Shown one piece after another: positions 44,750 to 55,105 of a DNA stretch of 64,000 nt. The DNA is from Timema cristinae (Eukaryota; Arthropoda; Insecta; Phasmatodea; Timematidae). The stretch is from the NCBI GenBank assembly GCA_039000515.1, contig JBCFYV010000232.1, positions 1 through 64,000 of the forward strand. The letters are read 5' to 3'. The notes below the pieces were generated by a model, which worked only from the letters and a program-made list of their open reading frames with translations, had not been told where the DNA came from and did no database searches. A program made the position numbers and the translations under genes. Every line of letters starts with the position of its first letter. The stretch's first letter is position 1.

Positions 44750-45181
44750 CTATTCGTTACCTCTCGCCATCATATCGTTCAATTCTGTGTAAACGGTTTG
44801 TTGTATCGCGAACGACTCCTCTAACTTTAGCAACTTCACACCTAAAGCGTCAAGCACCGTTTTATTCTCGTTGAGTCGATCTTCATGACGACGAGACAGT
44901 TTCCACACCTCCTCCGTCCCGTGACAACTAATCTTTTCAAAGTTGGTGTGTTTTATTCAATCGTTCTCCTAACTCTCGAACAACGAGTCCATATGCATTT
45001 TGATGAATTCTTTGGCCACGTTGAGAGCGAGTATCTGCACGTTTATATGTCTCGCATCCATCCTCTCAACGTAAGACTTGTTACAGACATCCCTATATGC
45101 GATGGGCATCTTGACGTTGACGATCCTCTTCGATCTAGCATCGTAATACCCTTGAGAGGTTAGAGTCAGATTTCCTTCCAT
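44750..45181 (-). pseudogene. Fibre-like / coiled-coil protein relic
   Basis: The frame starts MEGNLTLTSQGYYDARSKR and includes a (D)VCNKSYVERM stretch like the 'D-A-x-x-K-x-Y-V-D' linker repeated in phage and virus fibre proteins, followed after two in-frame stops (44969-44971 and 8-9 bases beyond) by a predicted coiled coil (VWKLSRRHEDRLNENKTVL, then LLKLEESFAIQQ). A structural or attachment role is an inference from that motif. The plus-strand frame at 44885-45163 is antisense. Confidence 0.5.
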
Positions 45182-45260
45182 CTCAACGATAGATCAATAC
45201 TTGTAGAAACTATGACTGAATTTAGATATGGACGACATGATGTCTTATCGCGGACTGAGT

Positions 45261-45492
45261 TCACGTTCGTGTCAACTGTGCAAGATAAAAGGTATGTAAC
45301 CCGTAGCTATAGCGTCCTTTATTAATCTCATGATCTTTGCTCAACACTAGAAAATCGACTTGTTATTTTTCCTACCTAGTGAGCATACCTACTTAAACTT
45401 TTAGAACGTCATATCCGTGTTCACATGTTGCTCATAAACGTCTCAGATTCGTATCATCCAGCTTGAAAAGGATAAGCAGAAGCAAGTCCATT
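45261..45492. other. No gene seen
   Basis: A transition zone between the Polinton-like block and the fold-back cluster, with no supported feature. Confidence 0.3.
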
Positions 45493-45889
45493 CTTAAGGT
45501 GGGCATATAGAGGACACTAGCAAATGGAAGTGTCTTTACTGTTTTTACAGATAAACATTTTTTTGGTAAAAATAAATCAATTATTATTTCCATACAAACA
45601 TAGAATTTATTGTTCTTCACATAATGATATCAACAGTAGTTGTTGATTATCTATCACAAGCATACTGGTATTAGATGAAAAAAATTTTGAATTAAAAGAA
45701 AAAGTTGTTATTAAATTCCAAGACACCCTTTACAGATATTCAACAACTGTTGAAAAAACTGTGAAGAAAATTAACCTCTATTTTTATACTGAGGTATATA
45801 TATATATTTTTTTAATTTTTACAAAAAAAAAATATATAAATTGCGAGAATATTGGCCTTTTATCGCTTTCTCTTCATCCCCACCTTAAG
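45493..45889 (+). repeat. Fold-back (terminal inverted repeat) element 1
   Basis: It begins cttaaggtgggc and ends ccccaccttaag. Inner pieces also pair (aatcaattatt/aattg and a caacagtagttgttgat/caacaactgttg block). It shares sequence with the elements at 46545-46825 and 46826-47220. Confidence 0.7.
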
Positions 45890-45984
45890 AAAAAGGGTGT
45901 ATGAGTAAAGTGTTGAAATAATAAGTGTTCAGAAATTATAATTTAAATACTGCAAAAAATAGATTTTTAAAAAGAAATATTGCC

Positions 45985-46251
45985 GGTGACCTGGTGGTCT
46001 AGGGTAAGGTGTCAGACTTCTGTGCTGGCGGCCGGGGTTCAATCCTCGGTCCCGGCACAGATTTATCTGATTTCCAAACCCTTCCTTCACCTCTGACAAG
46101 ACATCTTGTGAATGTGAGGAATGCCAGGCCTCCACCGTGGTTCGGATCCCACGTTAAACTGTAGGTCCTTCATTTCATCTCACAATCACCCTACCATTAC
46201 ACATTTGCGTAAGTGCGTATTAACCGAACGGGTAGTAAAACGCGGTGCTAA

Positions 46252-46290
<39 letters not shown>

Positions 46291-46292
46291 GA
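45985..46292 (+). repeat. F2 SINE, near full length
   Basis: The head is gtgacctggtggtctagggt, B-box ggggttcaatcctcgg, body cccttccttcacctctgac, ggcctccaccgtggttcgg, ctgtaggtccttcatttc, and a tail gtaagtgcgtattaaccg, acgggtagtaaaacgcggtg followed by (TAA)n. The last 50 bases before (TAA)n match the F1 tail although the heads differ. Confidence 0.9.
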
Positions 46293-46544
46293 AATAGTAT
46301 TGTAATAACCTTGATTGAAGCGATTAATTCATGAAATCTTTCCTCTGTTCCGTGTGGTAGTTTCCTAGTTTCCAAACAGCAATCATGTTCTGTCTCTAAT
46401 TGAAACCAATCAGGTTTATGTTTTTGGATTAGTAGTTTATGTGGCTCTCTGTCACTCTTTGAATTCTAGTCGACCTTGATTTGAAGCCAAAACAGCGAGA
46501 AACCGAAACATGTACTGACAGGATATTCCAAGGTGAAAGTCTTC

Positions 46545-46825
46545 CTTTAAGGTGAGGCCGAAGGAGAGCCAGTATTTATACATTTTTCATAGAATTTTAA
46601 TTTGTTGGCCAAAATAAATCAAAGATTTCTCCAGTAGCAACATAGAGTATAGTTTTCTGCACATGCTCATATCAACAGTTATTCGAGATCTGTTGATATT
46701 AACATGTGCAGAAAACTAAACTATGTGGCTATTGGAGAAATATTTGATTTATTTTGGCCAAAAAAAATATAATGCTATAAAAACTGTAAAAGTACTCGCA
46801 CTCCCTTCTGCCGCACCTTAAGAAG
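46545..46825. repeat. Fold-back element 2: whole-length hairpin
   Basis: The two halves (about 46545-46685 and 46690-46825) are reverse complements along nearly the whole length, from the ctttaaggtg / caccttaag ends through gccaaaataaatcaaa to the cagttattcgagatctgttg loop. Transcribed either way it would form a stem of about 130 base pairs. Confidence 0.88.
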
Positions 46826-47220
46826 GAATTGTGAGGAAAGTGAGTGAAGGAAAATATGTTTGTATTTTTTTATAACAAAATATATTTTTTAGAAAAAATA
46901 AATAAAATATTGCTACAGTAGAAACATGTAGTTTAATTTTCTCAAAATTCTGATATCAACAGTTGTTGAATATCTGTCATGGTCATACCAGCATTAAATG
47001 ACAAACTTTTTAAATGAAGAGAAAAAGTTGTCACTAAATTTAAGTATACTTTTGACAAATATTCAAGATCTGTTGAGGTCATTATGAGAACAAAATTAAT
47101 TTCGATGTTTCTATTGAATAATTATTTGATGTATTATTTAAATAAACATGTTTTATGAGATAAAAAACAAAACAAAAAAATACTGCCCTTAATTTGCATT
47201 TCCTACCTTCCCAGTATTTT
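46826..47220. repeat. Fold-back element 3, eroded
   Basis: Related to element 1 in its centre (gatatcaacagttgttgaat, gacaaa, aagttgtcactaaattt, caagatctgttgag) with poorer ends. Confidence 0.5.
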
Positions 47221-47455
47221 TTAATGTTTTCTATGAAATCCTAGACTAAACTGTACCAAAATGAGAAAAATTTCCCCGACTGAATTTTTCCCCAATTTGG
47301 TCTTCCAATTTGATTCCCGATTTGTTAAAAAAAAAACTTCAATGGCATGAATATAAAGAAAATATTACTAAAAGATATAGTCATGGGCACCTTCAGTAAT
47401 GGGCAAGGGGGTAACTTGCCTCCACACCCCTGTACTTTTATCTTCTTTTGCAAGA
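47221..47455. other. No gene seen
   Basis: A short internal direct repeat of ccccgactgaatttttccc/ttggtcttccaatttgattc type words is visible but is not assignable. Confidence 0.3.
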
Positions 47456-47592
47456 AAACATTGTTAACATATTTTACACATTGTTAAATATGTTAAACAT
47501 TGTTAAAATATTTTAAACATTATTAACATATTTTAAACATTGTTAACATATTTTAAATATTGTTAACATATCTTAAACATTGTTAACAATTT
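47456..47592 (+). repeat. 20-bp tandem repeat, about seven units
   Basis: Units of attgttaacatattttaaac with small changes. Confidence 0.88.
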
Positions 47593-48310
47593 TTAATCTT
47601 CTTGCGTGCACAGGAATAAAATCGGCTCAAAGTTGCTTTTGGAAAACAAAAAGTTATAAATCAACTTTGTAATTACCGTAGACTCCTTCAGTTTCTGTTT
47701 AAGTATTTTGTGTTTTTATGTAATGCTGTAAAATGAGTTCAAATTATAAGATTGTAATAAATAACTTCTTTCAAAAGTCTTTATTTTAGCTAACCAAAAT
47801 AATAACAATCTTCCTAGGGCTTTCTCCCTAAATAAAGTAAATTTATAGAATCATTGTGTAATGTATAAATAAGAGTTGGAATTTTTAAATAAACTCACAA
47901 AATTCCTAAATTTTATGGTCATATTTATAATACCAGATTATTTAGAGAGTTATGAATAGAATTATGGTTTTTACTTTATTTTAAATGCATGACCACATAA
48001 GATCTTCAAGAGGTGAGCACGCGCATTTATGTGAGTAGGTGGGAAAAGGGCTGGGGGAATATATGTCCCCCCCTTCCCACGCCCTACCCCCTCAAGCCTC
48101 TGTGAAAAAGTTTTGTATGCGCCCACACGCTATAATATATACAATTTAAATGACAGCTACCTTATGTTGTTCTGCTCCCATCAATTATATTAGAATAGTG
48201 ACAAAGGAAAAAAAAATCATACCAATTTATCTTAGATCCTCAAATGGAAGATGAACCGACTGGAGTGTGATTTTATTTGGAAGAACAGTCAAAGGATGTT
48301 TCTTGAACTA
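47593..48310. other. No gene seen
   Basis: AT-rich. A C-rich stretch at about 48060-48100 stands out but has no coding or structural meaning that I can support. Confidence 0.35.
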
Positions 48311-48520
48311 TAAAAATCCGTAGCACAACCTATTTCGGAGATGAAATAATGCCATCGGTCCCATGTCGATTGTGGAATATAAAAGATACCTGGAAGGTAT
48401 GAGAAAATATCTTTTCCGCCAAAAAAAATAAAAAAAAATAATATGATCTTTTGCTCTCACTCATAGAGATTGTCGTGTGCTGATGTAATCAGTTGGTTCA
48501 GAAAGTGCATGTTGCAAACA
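48311..48520 (+). repeat. Dispersed repeat, copy 3
   Basis: A diverged copy of 4726-4925, with gtagcacaacct, gccatcgg..catgtcgattgtg, cctggaaggtatgagaa and ctcatagagattgtcgtg. Confidence 0.6.
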
Positions 48521-48749
48521 TAAAATAGATTAATTAATTAAAATTAAAATGTTTTTAATAACTTTATTACTACTATGAAATTGGGGTGGATTTTATTTTT
48601 AAAGGGCTATCTCGCTCAATATCAAGCATATACATAATGTTCAGACCTCTCCCACACCACCCAAACCTCCAATGCACCCCCCAACATTTCTTATACTATG
48701 CTCTGCTGCAACCTACCAAACCCTAAGGCTTCCCTCTTGTATTAGACTG

Positions 48750-48850
48750 TTCTGCTGAAGTCGGAGAGATTGGGGTTTGAAACCCGGTAGGGTGTAATGA
48801 AGGTGTTTTTTTTCTTATTGTTTCACACTCTCTTCCCACCCAAATGCGGG
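48750..48850 (+). repeat. F1 SINE, head and centre, interrupted
   Basis: B-box region gattggggtttgaaacccgg, then the ttttttttcttattgtttc centre and ccacccaaatgcgggttc, where an F2 SINE in the opposite orientation begins. Confidence 0.7.
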
Positions 48851-49010
48851 TTCCTCACATTCACAAGTTGTGATTAATACACGTCTTTTGTCAGAGGTAA
48901 AGGAAAGGTTTGGTAATCATATAAATCTGTGCCGGGACCGAGGATTGAACCACAGACCCCCAACACAGAAGTCTTGAACTCATCCCTAGACCACCAGGTC
49001 ACTTATTAGG
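48851..49010 (-). repeat. F2 SINE, head half, minus strand
   Basis: The reverse complement of the F2 body and head (cacgtcttttgtcagaggta, gggaccgaggattgaaccac, ctagaccaccaggtcactta). Confidence 0.82.
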
Positions 49011-49147
49011 ATTATAGATTTATGACATTTTTAAGACTCTAATTAGCTACTTACTAGCTTTAGGAATTGAGGAAGAATATACAAATAAATAACGGTTCAA
49101 ATAAATACAAATATAACCCAATTCCCCCCCCTTAAAATATTCCTACA

Positions 49148-49318
49148 TCTTGTGAATGTGAGGAATGCCAAGCTCCACCGTGGTTCGGATTCCACGTTAA
49201 ACTGTAGGTCCTTCATTTCATCTCACAATCACCCTACCATTACACATTAGCGTAAGTGCGTATAACCCGAATGGGTAGTAAGACGCGGTGCTAATAATAA
49301 TAATAATAAAATATTCCT
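49148..49318 (+). repeat. F2 SINE, tail half, plus strand
   Basis: Begins cttgtgaatgtgaggaatgc and runs to agacgcggtgctaataataa, including the shared tail. With the previous entry it may be one F2 copy split and partly inverted, or two copies. Confidence 0.85.
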
Positions 49319-49705
49319 AGTGTTACTAAAATAAAATAACAGCAGTTTCAATATTTCTTCTCAAAAGCGATGGGTTAGTAAAATTATGGTACACGTGAAG
49401 AATTTCTTGTAATACGGTAGTCTCTCCTTCACAAAGTTTTGTTTTTTTTCCTACTCTACGATTTCAATAAAACTATAAAATATGTTTAATTGTTGCATAA
49501 TAGTTAGTTATATTATTACAATCGATGAATTTAATTTTGTATCTTGCTACTAGTTTCTAAAACTCTTTTATTTATAACATTTAAGAAGCATCTGTCAGCT
49601 AAATAGGTTCCAAAGATATTTTTCTTTATCTTTATAAACAAAATTACAAAAACACACACTAATATTTAAATTTAAAAATAAATTAAAACTAAAATAGATA
49701 GTAAA
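49319..49705. other. AT-rich, no gene seen
   Basis: No supported feature. Confidence 0.35.
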
Positions 49706-49960
49706 AGGTCCGCACATCCGGTAGCATGTCTAGCCTACTAAGCTAAGGGTCCAGGGTTTGATTCTCAGTATGGCCACAAAATTATCATTGATGGAAATAT
49801 TGGTTTACCATTTCACATTGATAAATGTACGGCCTGGGACTGAATGTTGTGCATATTCTAGTCTTATGTTAAATTATAAGGGAAATATATAGCTTGGATA
49901 AACAACTGGCCTTAGGCTGTAAAGAGTAATGGATGTAGATAAGTAATGTTTAGTAAAAGT
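49706..49960 (+). repeat. F3 SINE copy
   Basis: The head is catccggtagcatgtctagc with B-box agggtttgattctcagtatg, then catttcacattgataaatg, cctgggactgaatgttg and agtaatggatgta, matching 27765-28060 in order. Confidence 0.75.
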
Positions 49961-50220
49961 GATTAATATTGAGGATAAAAGACTCCATTAATCAGTTTGT
50001 TACTCAACATTTTTAAGGGCACGCGAAATAAATTTCTTAAAAATCGTCGACACATTGGGCATCTGTTCTCAAAAAGGTCCACTAGCCCTATTTTAAACTG
50101 GGGTGAGGGAGGGAATATTTTACTGGAACTTGATTAAAATTGCTTCTCGATTATTAAAAAGAATACGAAGTAAACAGGACAGTTTTATTGCCATGGCTTT
50201 GATTATTACAATAACCAACA

Positions 50221-50445
50221 ACCCGCTTCGGTGGCCTCGTGGTCTAACGCACTGCCCACAAGTTGGACTAGACCGCCGAAGACGGGGATATCGGGGTTCA
50301 ATCATGGCCGGGTGCACTGAGGGTGGTTTTGCCTAAATGGTTTCCCACTCTCCCTCCATGCAAATGCGGGTGGACTTCCTCTAAATTTAGCTATTAGTGT
50401 AAGTAGTACATAAGCGTATACCAACAGGTGGTAAGAAAAACCAAA
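50221..50445 (+). repeat. F1 SINE, near full length
   Basis: The head is cgcttcggtggcctcgtggt, B-box region ggggttcaatcatggccggg, central tttgcctaaatggtttccca, and tail agcgtataccaacaggtggt. The plus-strand frame at 50103-50336 crosses it and is chance. Confidence 0.85.
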
Positions 50446-50812
50446 ACACACTCCCCTTGTCTGGTTTGATTTTAACGAGAATGTTGGGGCTTGAATCTAG
50501 AGTTTTATTCCTAAAGGGTTCCCCACTCACCAAATATGAAAATGAGAGTGCATTTTCTCTAGATTATACCTTTATCATTCCATACCCAATTGAAAATATG
50601 TGGATAGCTCGGATGTGTAATGAAACGCGGATAAATATTTTGTTATGTTTTCGTAACACACCAAAACCAATAATTTAATATCGGTGATCAAAATTGAAAC
50701 ATTTTATTCCAAATGTGTCAAAAGGCTATTAATTTTCTGACCATTCATCTCACCTTCTGTGGTGAAAAGTTGTGCTATACCCTGATTTCTCATTCTTGTT
50801 TGTGTAAATACG
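50446..50812. other. No gene seen
   Basis: A weak second SINE-like piece (ttcctaaagggttccccact, then agctcggatgtgtaatg) is likely at about 50500-50630. There is no gene. Confidence 0.4.
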
Positions 50813-50978
50813 CTTTCGAAGGCCCTCTTTCTTACCAGAATCCTACTGTATGGTAGTATTTTGGTAGGGTAGAAGGCCTTCCAGAACGGTCGTAGGAAGT
50901 TCGCTCTGGAAGGCCTTTTATGATACCAAAGTCCTGCCATGCAGTAGGATTCTGGTAAGAAATAGGGCTTCCAGTAGG
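50813..50978. repeat. Hairpin element, about 165 bp
   Basis: Outer arms: cttaccagaatcctactgta (from 50831) pairs with gcagtaggattctggtaag (50941-50959). Inner arms: aggccttccaga pairs with tctggaaggcct. Intervening bases also pair (ggtagtattttggtag with taccaaagtcctgcc, imperfect), so nearly the whole unit is one stem. It is MITE-like. The 78-residue minus frame here is not a gene. Confidence 0.8.
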
Positions 50979-52075
50979 GTTTTCCAACTAGAATTGGGGT
51001 ATATTTTGGGTTCTTACATACTTTTTTAATAAAGTATTTTTAGTTATTAAAATAGTTAAACATCCTCCTTTTATTTAGACTTTGGGTCTTTTAAAATAAA
51101 AAGTATCAATGTTTTGAAGAAAGATCTTTTAAAAGTTTCAATAGGCCTAATTATCTTTGAAATTAAAAAAGGGTCAATGTATTGCGGATATATCTATGAA
51201 AGTGTTCGGAATTAAAGTAAATATCACTGTTTTTTGGAGAGTTATTTGAAAAGTGTAGTACCAAAAGACCAAACAGAATGTAAATTAATATATGTTGGAG
51301 GGTCAACAACTTTTAGAACATACTAGATATATATTTGTATTAATTTATCTGTGTGAGATTCGTTCATCCGAAACTTCTATTGTAATAATTTCTTACAAAA
51401 TAATTTAAACAATCAATTTAACCTTCATAATCAGTTTTTATATAAGTATTGCTAGATATATTCTAAAACCTGTATACACAAATAAAATAATAAAAATAAT
51501 AGATCTACCAATATCAAACTAGGACTAGACAATATGTTACGAATTGACCGAAATTATTAACATATTATTATGATATCTACTTTGAATTGGGTGACGTCAA
51601 TTGTGATTTAAAAGTGTTTTATTTGTCTAGCTTATCTGATAGTGTTTAAAAAAATTGGCGTGATAGATAGGTCCTCTATCTACTGGCTGGTTTACAAACT
51701 AACATCATTCAGTTATTCGTAGAGTCGTAAGATGGCACTAATCACGAATATAACAAAAATTCCATCGGAAGATTTATATAAATGTAATAACTATCTATGC
51801 CAAGGTAAAATTTGTATAACTTTTTATTGAATTAATTTCTTAAACTTTGTTAAAATATTGGCATAAGAAAAATAAAATGGACTTGTATTTTATATTTAAG
51901 TATACAAGGTCTCCCGAACAGGTATCTGGGGGGGGGGGGGGGCATTAAGTCCCCTTGTGTTTATCTGGGGTGGCTGGAAATATTTTAAGCCCCCTCTCCC
52001 CCAAATATTTTTCAAGTAATTACAAAACTAATAGAAACATACCACTGGTATTATCATTTTGGTAATTTTAATTAA
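50979..52075. other. AT-rich, no gene seen; poly-G run
   Basis: A run of about 14 G lies at 51929-51942. Nothing else is supported. Confidence 0.45.
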
Positions 52076-52423
52076 TTAAAACAAGAATCTAGAATTTGTC
52101 GCTGAATCAGGGACGGCGTAGTGAATCCCTTCATTGACGTCGGCAGATGACCTCGGAGTCGAATCTGGGGAGTTGTGACCCCCTTCTAGTCGTGTGAGAC
52201 TCGGAGGGGAGGCCAGACAGCGGGGTATCCCGGCCAAATAGGCCGAGTTCAACAGATAGTGCGTGGGTCGCCCGGTGACGCAACGGGCACCCATGGTGAT
52301 GACACCGACCAGGTGAAATGTGTCGTGCGGTGGGTCACTAAACCCCACCGCCATTAGTTTGAATTGTGCCCTATTTGGGGGATATAAAAAAACTTTGATT
52401 TTTAATTTGGTTTCGATGGACAT
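52076..52423 (-). CDS. Orphan 115-codon ORF in a GC-rich block
   Basis: A clean open frame from MSIETKLKIKVFL to the end, in a block (52090-52380) much richer in GC than its surroundings. Stretches such as DTFHLVGVITMGARCVTGR and LAGIPRCLASPPSLTRLEGG are not low complexity. No domain, signal peptide or splice context is recognised. It may be a real small gene, a retroelement fragment (LTR or leader), or chance in GC-rich DNA. Confidence 0.25.
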   Translation of the reverse strand: MSIETKLKIKVFLYPPNRAQFKLMAVGFSDPPHDTFHLVGVITMGARCVTGRPTHYLLNSAYLAGIPRCLASPPSLTRLEGGHNSPDSTPRSSADVNEGIHYAVPDSATNSRFLF

Positions 52424-52547
52424 TCTATATTAAAGAACCCTACGGGTTGGAGAATATTATTATTTCATTTATGTTATATTATATATGTTTGTAAATAGAG
52501 AGTAAGAATTAATAAATCACTAAAGAAAGAAAGAGATATTTATTTAT

Positions 52548-52800
52548 TGGTCCCGTTCGGGTTTACGCTTATATACTAATTACGGTCATGGTTCTAGAGT
52601 GAGAGAGGATGTATTTATATGAAGTGTAGCCACATTTGAGAGGAGCGAGAGTAGTAAACCATTTTGGTAAACTCCCTTTCACTACAACCGACCGAGATTC
52701 GATCCTCCATCTCCCCGTCATCGGCAGTTTAGTCTACTGTGACAGTAGCGCCTTAGACCATGGGGCCACTGAAGAGGGTATAGATTTATACGTGGCTAGG
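52548..52800 (-). repeat. F1 SINE, minus strand
   Basis: Tail ggtcccgttcgggtttacgc, central gtagtaaaccattttggtaa, B-box complement cgagattcgatcctccatct, head complement to gaccatggggccactgaag. Confidence 0.85.
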
Positions 52801-53666
52801 AATGAAAAAGGTAGAATTCTATAGGGAATGTACCCACATTTACGGGTGTATCTGTGTTGTTTTTACTTGACAAATAAACACTCATAAACTAATATAGTAG
52901 GCAAGATAACTAACGAAACTATAAAAACAAGTAGGCATAATTCTAATCCTCTTCTGTAATTTCTACTTGGATGCTAACTTTTGTATGATACTTCAAAATA
53001 AGCGGCTAATTACCTTTATGTACCAACGTGCCCTTAAACAACAACAACAACAAAAATAATAATAAATATGTAAATTCCAATTGGGTGGGTGGCTTTCTAA
53101 AATAGGCTACCACTCTCCTCCACTCAAATTTGTATACATCTTTTCTGAAATTTTATACGCCTTATCTATATGGCATAAGTTTAAAAAAAAATCATTTGAA
53201 CATTACGGAAGGTTAAATAATACGCGCTGCACAAAAAACCAGCTTCATAAAATAGAATAATATTGTAATAAATTTGGTTGTCAGTTTTATTTTAAAATAT
53301 TATATTATTTGAAATTAATTTTTGATCAAATTAAATTTGTAAATCACTAGCGAAAGTACCTGGTACTACACCGTGAAACGCTTTTCTTTGCTTCAAAAAA
53401 AAAAAAAAAAAAAATCTCTTCATTTTAGTTATTCCGTCCCAGTTTTTAATAATTTTTTTTTAAATCCAATCAAAAATTTAAAATTACAGCTTAGATTTTC
53501 ATATGTTTTGTAAACAGGGGCTGCTAATTTTAAAATTGTAACCCTCTGTGTGTGATAGATATCACGCAAAGTTCGTGTAAGACTTACAAACTTTTTATTT
53601 TATTATATAGATTGATATTTATCCTCTTAAGCTTTAAACTCGTGTTTTTTTTTTAACTTGTTTCAG
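52801..53666 (+). other. Intron-like AT-rich stretch before the CSP exon
   Basis: An (AAC)n/(AAT)n run lies at 53038-53068, a SINE fragment at 53085-53225 and a poly-A run at 53395-53414. The stretch ends in a pyrimidine-rich acceptor (ttttttttttaacttgtttcag). No first CSP exon was recognised upstream within the window. Confidence 0.45.
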
Positions 53667-53870
53667 GGATCGTACCTGATGCCCTCGAAACCAACTGTAC
53701 AAAATGCAGTGAGAAACAAAAAAGAAGGTTCCGAGAAAGTGATTGATTACCTAATCGAGAATAAACCCGATAGATGGCACCAGTTGGAGAGGAAATATGA
53801 CCCTGAAGGGAAGTACCTGGAATTACGGGGCGAAAAGAATAAGAAGAAAGACGTCGTGCAGGCTGTTTTA
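53667..53870 (+). pseudogene. Chemosensory protein (CSP/OS-D) terminal exon, frameshifted
   Basis: CSPs are small secreted carriers of hydrophobic ligands in arthropods, with four conserved cysteines. After the acceptor at 53664-53666 the exon begins with two bases of a split codon and reads IVPDALETNCTKCSEKQK, the second CX2C pair of the family. A one-base change in an A run (53718-53723) moves the frame, which then reads KEGSEKVIDYLIENKPDRW and KYDPEGKY. A second shift near 53816 is followed by NYGAKRI, the usual end. The phase-1 junction at this place is the conserved CSP intron position. The signal peptide and first cysteine pair should lie on an upstream exon not found here. Two shifts in one exon suggest a pseudogene, but an assembly error in the A run is possible. 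Confidence 0.85.
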
Positions 53871-54929
53871 CGTCATCAGACTGAACAGAAATACAGCTGT
53901 GAGGAGATATATACAGTCCAATTTTCGTTGGAAGAGCCCCCAACTACGAAAAAAAACACTTTTCTTCTTCTTTAATAATAATTATTACCAGCAATTGGTC
54001 ATTCAACATAAAGTCACATTTTATAGATTTGGCGATGCCACATTCATTATATCGCATAACAAGATAAATATGTCATCATATGTATATCCTCACTCGACTG
54101 TAAGAGATGTAATCATCCTAAATCAGCTAGTCCTGCACGATTTAGTATTATTACTATAAGAAATAGTACTATATATAAAAATTAAATAAGCAGATCACAT
54201 GACTTTGAATTATCTTGCTCGCACTCACTGGAACCAATAAGGCATCATTATCTTATTGTTGCCATTGTTTTCCATGTAGTTCTGGGATACGTAGGCCTAC
54301 TTAAAGCTCACAGGCTGAATTCATGCACCTGTTTTGTAGAATATAAAAAGGGCACAAGGTAGGGACTAGTGATGTGTCGAACTAGCTCATGGACGCGAGC
54401 TAGCTCACATAAGCTCGCTCACTCAAAAAAGTCGTTCATAAGAATCATATTATGCTATTGAGAGTAAATATTCGTCATCAAAGTTCTTTAAATTGTGAAA
54501 AAAAAAAATCTTAGTGATTTAAATAAAGTTTTTATAGCTGGTGTTAAAAGCGACGCATAAATAATTCTTGATATGGTAATTGATTAATATGAACACCTTC
54601 AATTAAAATTTACTTAATAAATACAAAATCAGGCTGGATCATCTCTGAAGTAGTTTAAAAAATTATCAAAGCTAATTTTATTTTTAGATATTAATGTAAT
54701 GACGTGACTTCCCACCTTTATTTGAAAAGTCTATACAAACTTGGTTTGGTGAAAATCGACAAATTGGCGATAGTATTTTGTCATCGAATGGCCTCAATTT
54801 GAGGGTATGTTTGTGTAAATATTTTATATTGTGAGTGGCGAATGACATAACTAGTGTTACGAGGTTGTTATGATGATTCGTTTAAACACATAAATTAGAA
54901 GAAATTACCCAAAAGGAGGGCGTGACCAT
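53871..54929. other. No further gene seen
   Basis: AT-rich sequence after the CSP exon. At about 54368-54425 the words gtgatgtgtcgaactagctc and gagctagctcacataagctc resemble hAT-type MITE ends, but no matching partner end was found. Confidence 0.35.
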
Positions 54930-55105
54930 TACTTAGCTAGAAACCAGGCCGTAATCTAGTAGCTCACGCTGCCTGTAACGGGGACACGCAGGCTAAGTCG
55001 TCGGGTTCACCAAGTACTAGTCGGGGCTGCTGCTAGAGCTAAGGGAGCCAAGTTCAACGACCGTACAGGAACCGTCTAGCAAGCAGTCAGAAAGTCCAAT
55101 GAGTA
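54930..55105. other. GC-rich island of unknown nature
   Basis: A compositionally distinct block with open stretches on both strands (for example VLVGAAARAKGAKFNDRTGT on plus, interrupted by stops). No domain is recognised. It may be a retroelement or exon fragment. Confidence 0.3.

Larger units (their letters stand above)
42098..45260 (-). mobile_element. Internal fragment of a Polinton/Maverick-like element
   Basis: At least four relic genes lie head to tail on the minus strand within 3.2 kb, more GC-rich than their surroundings. Terminal inverted repeats, a protein-primed DNA polymerase, a packaging ATPase, a protease and capsid genes were not seen, so this is a piece of a 15-20 kb element or a short derivative. 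The integrase and its neighbours all carry stops or frame changes. Confidence 0.65.

Noticed and set aside
44497..45163. Plus-strand ORFs of 125 and 92 codons
   Set aside because: They are antisense of the Polinton-like coding relics, which show family motifs on the minus strand.
55020..55100. CSP first exon suggested by a CLLDGSCT stretch on the minus strand
   Set aside because: It is on the opposite strand to the CSP second exon, lacks a signal peptide or start, and is followed by a stop without a matching donor.
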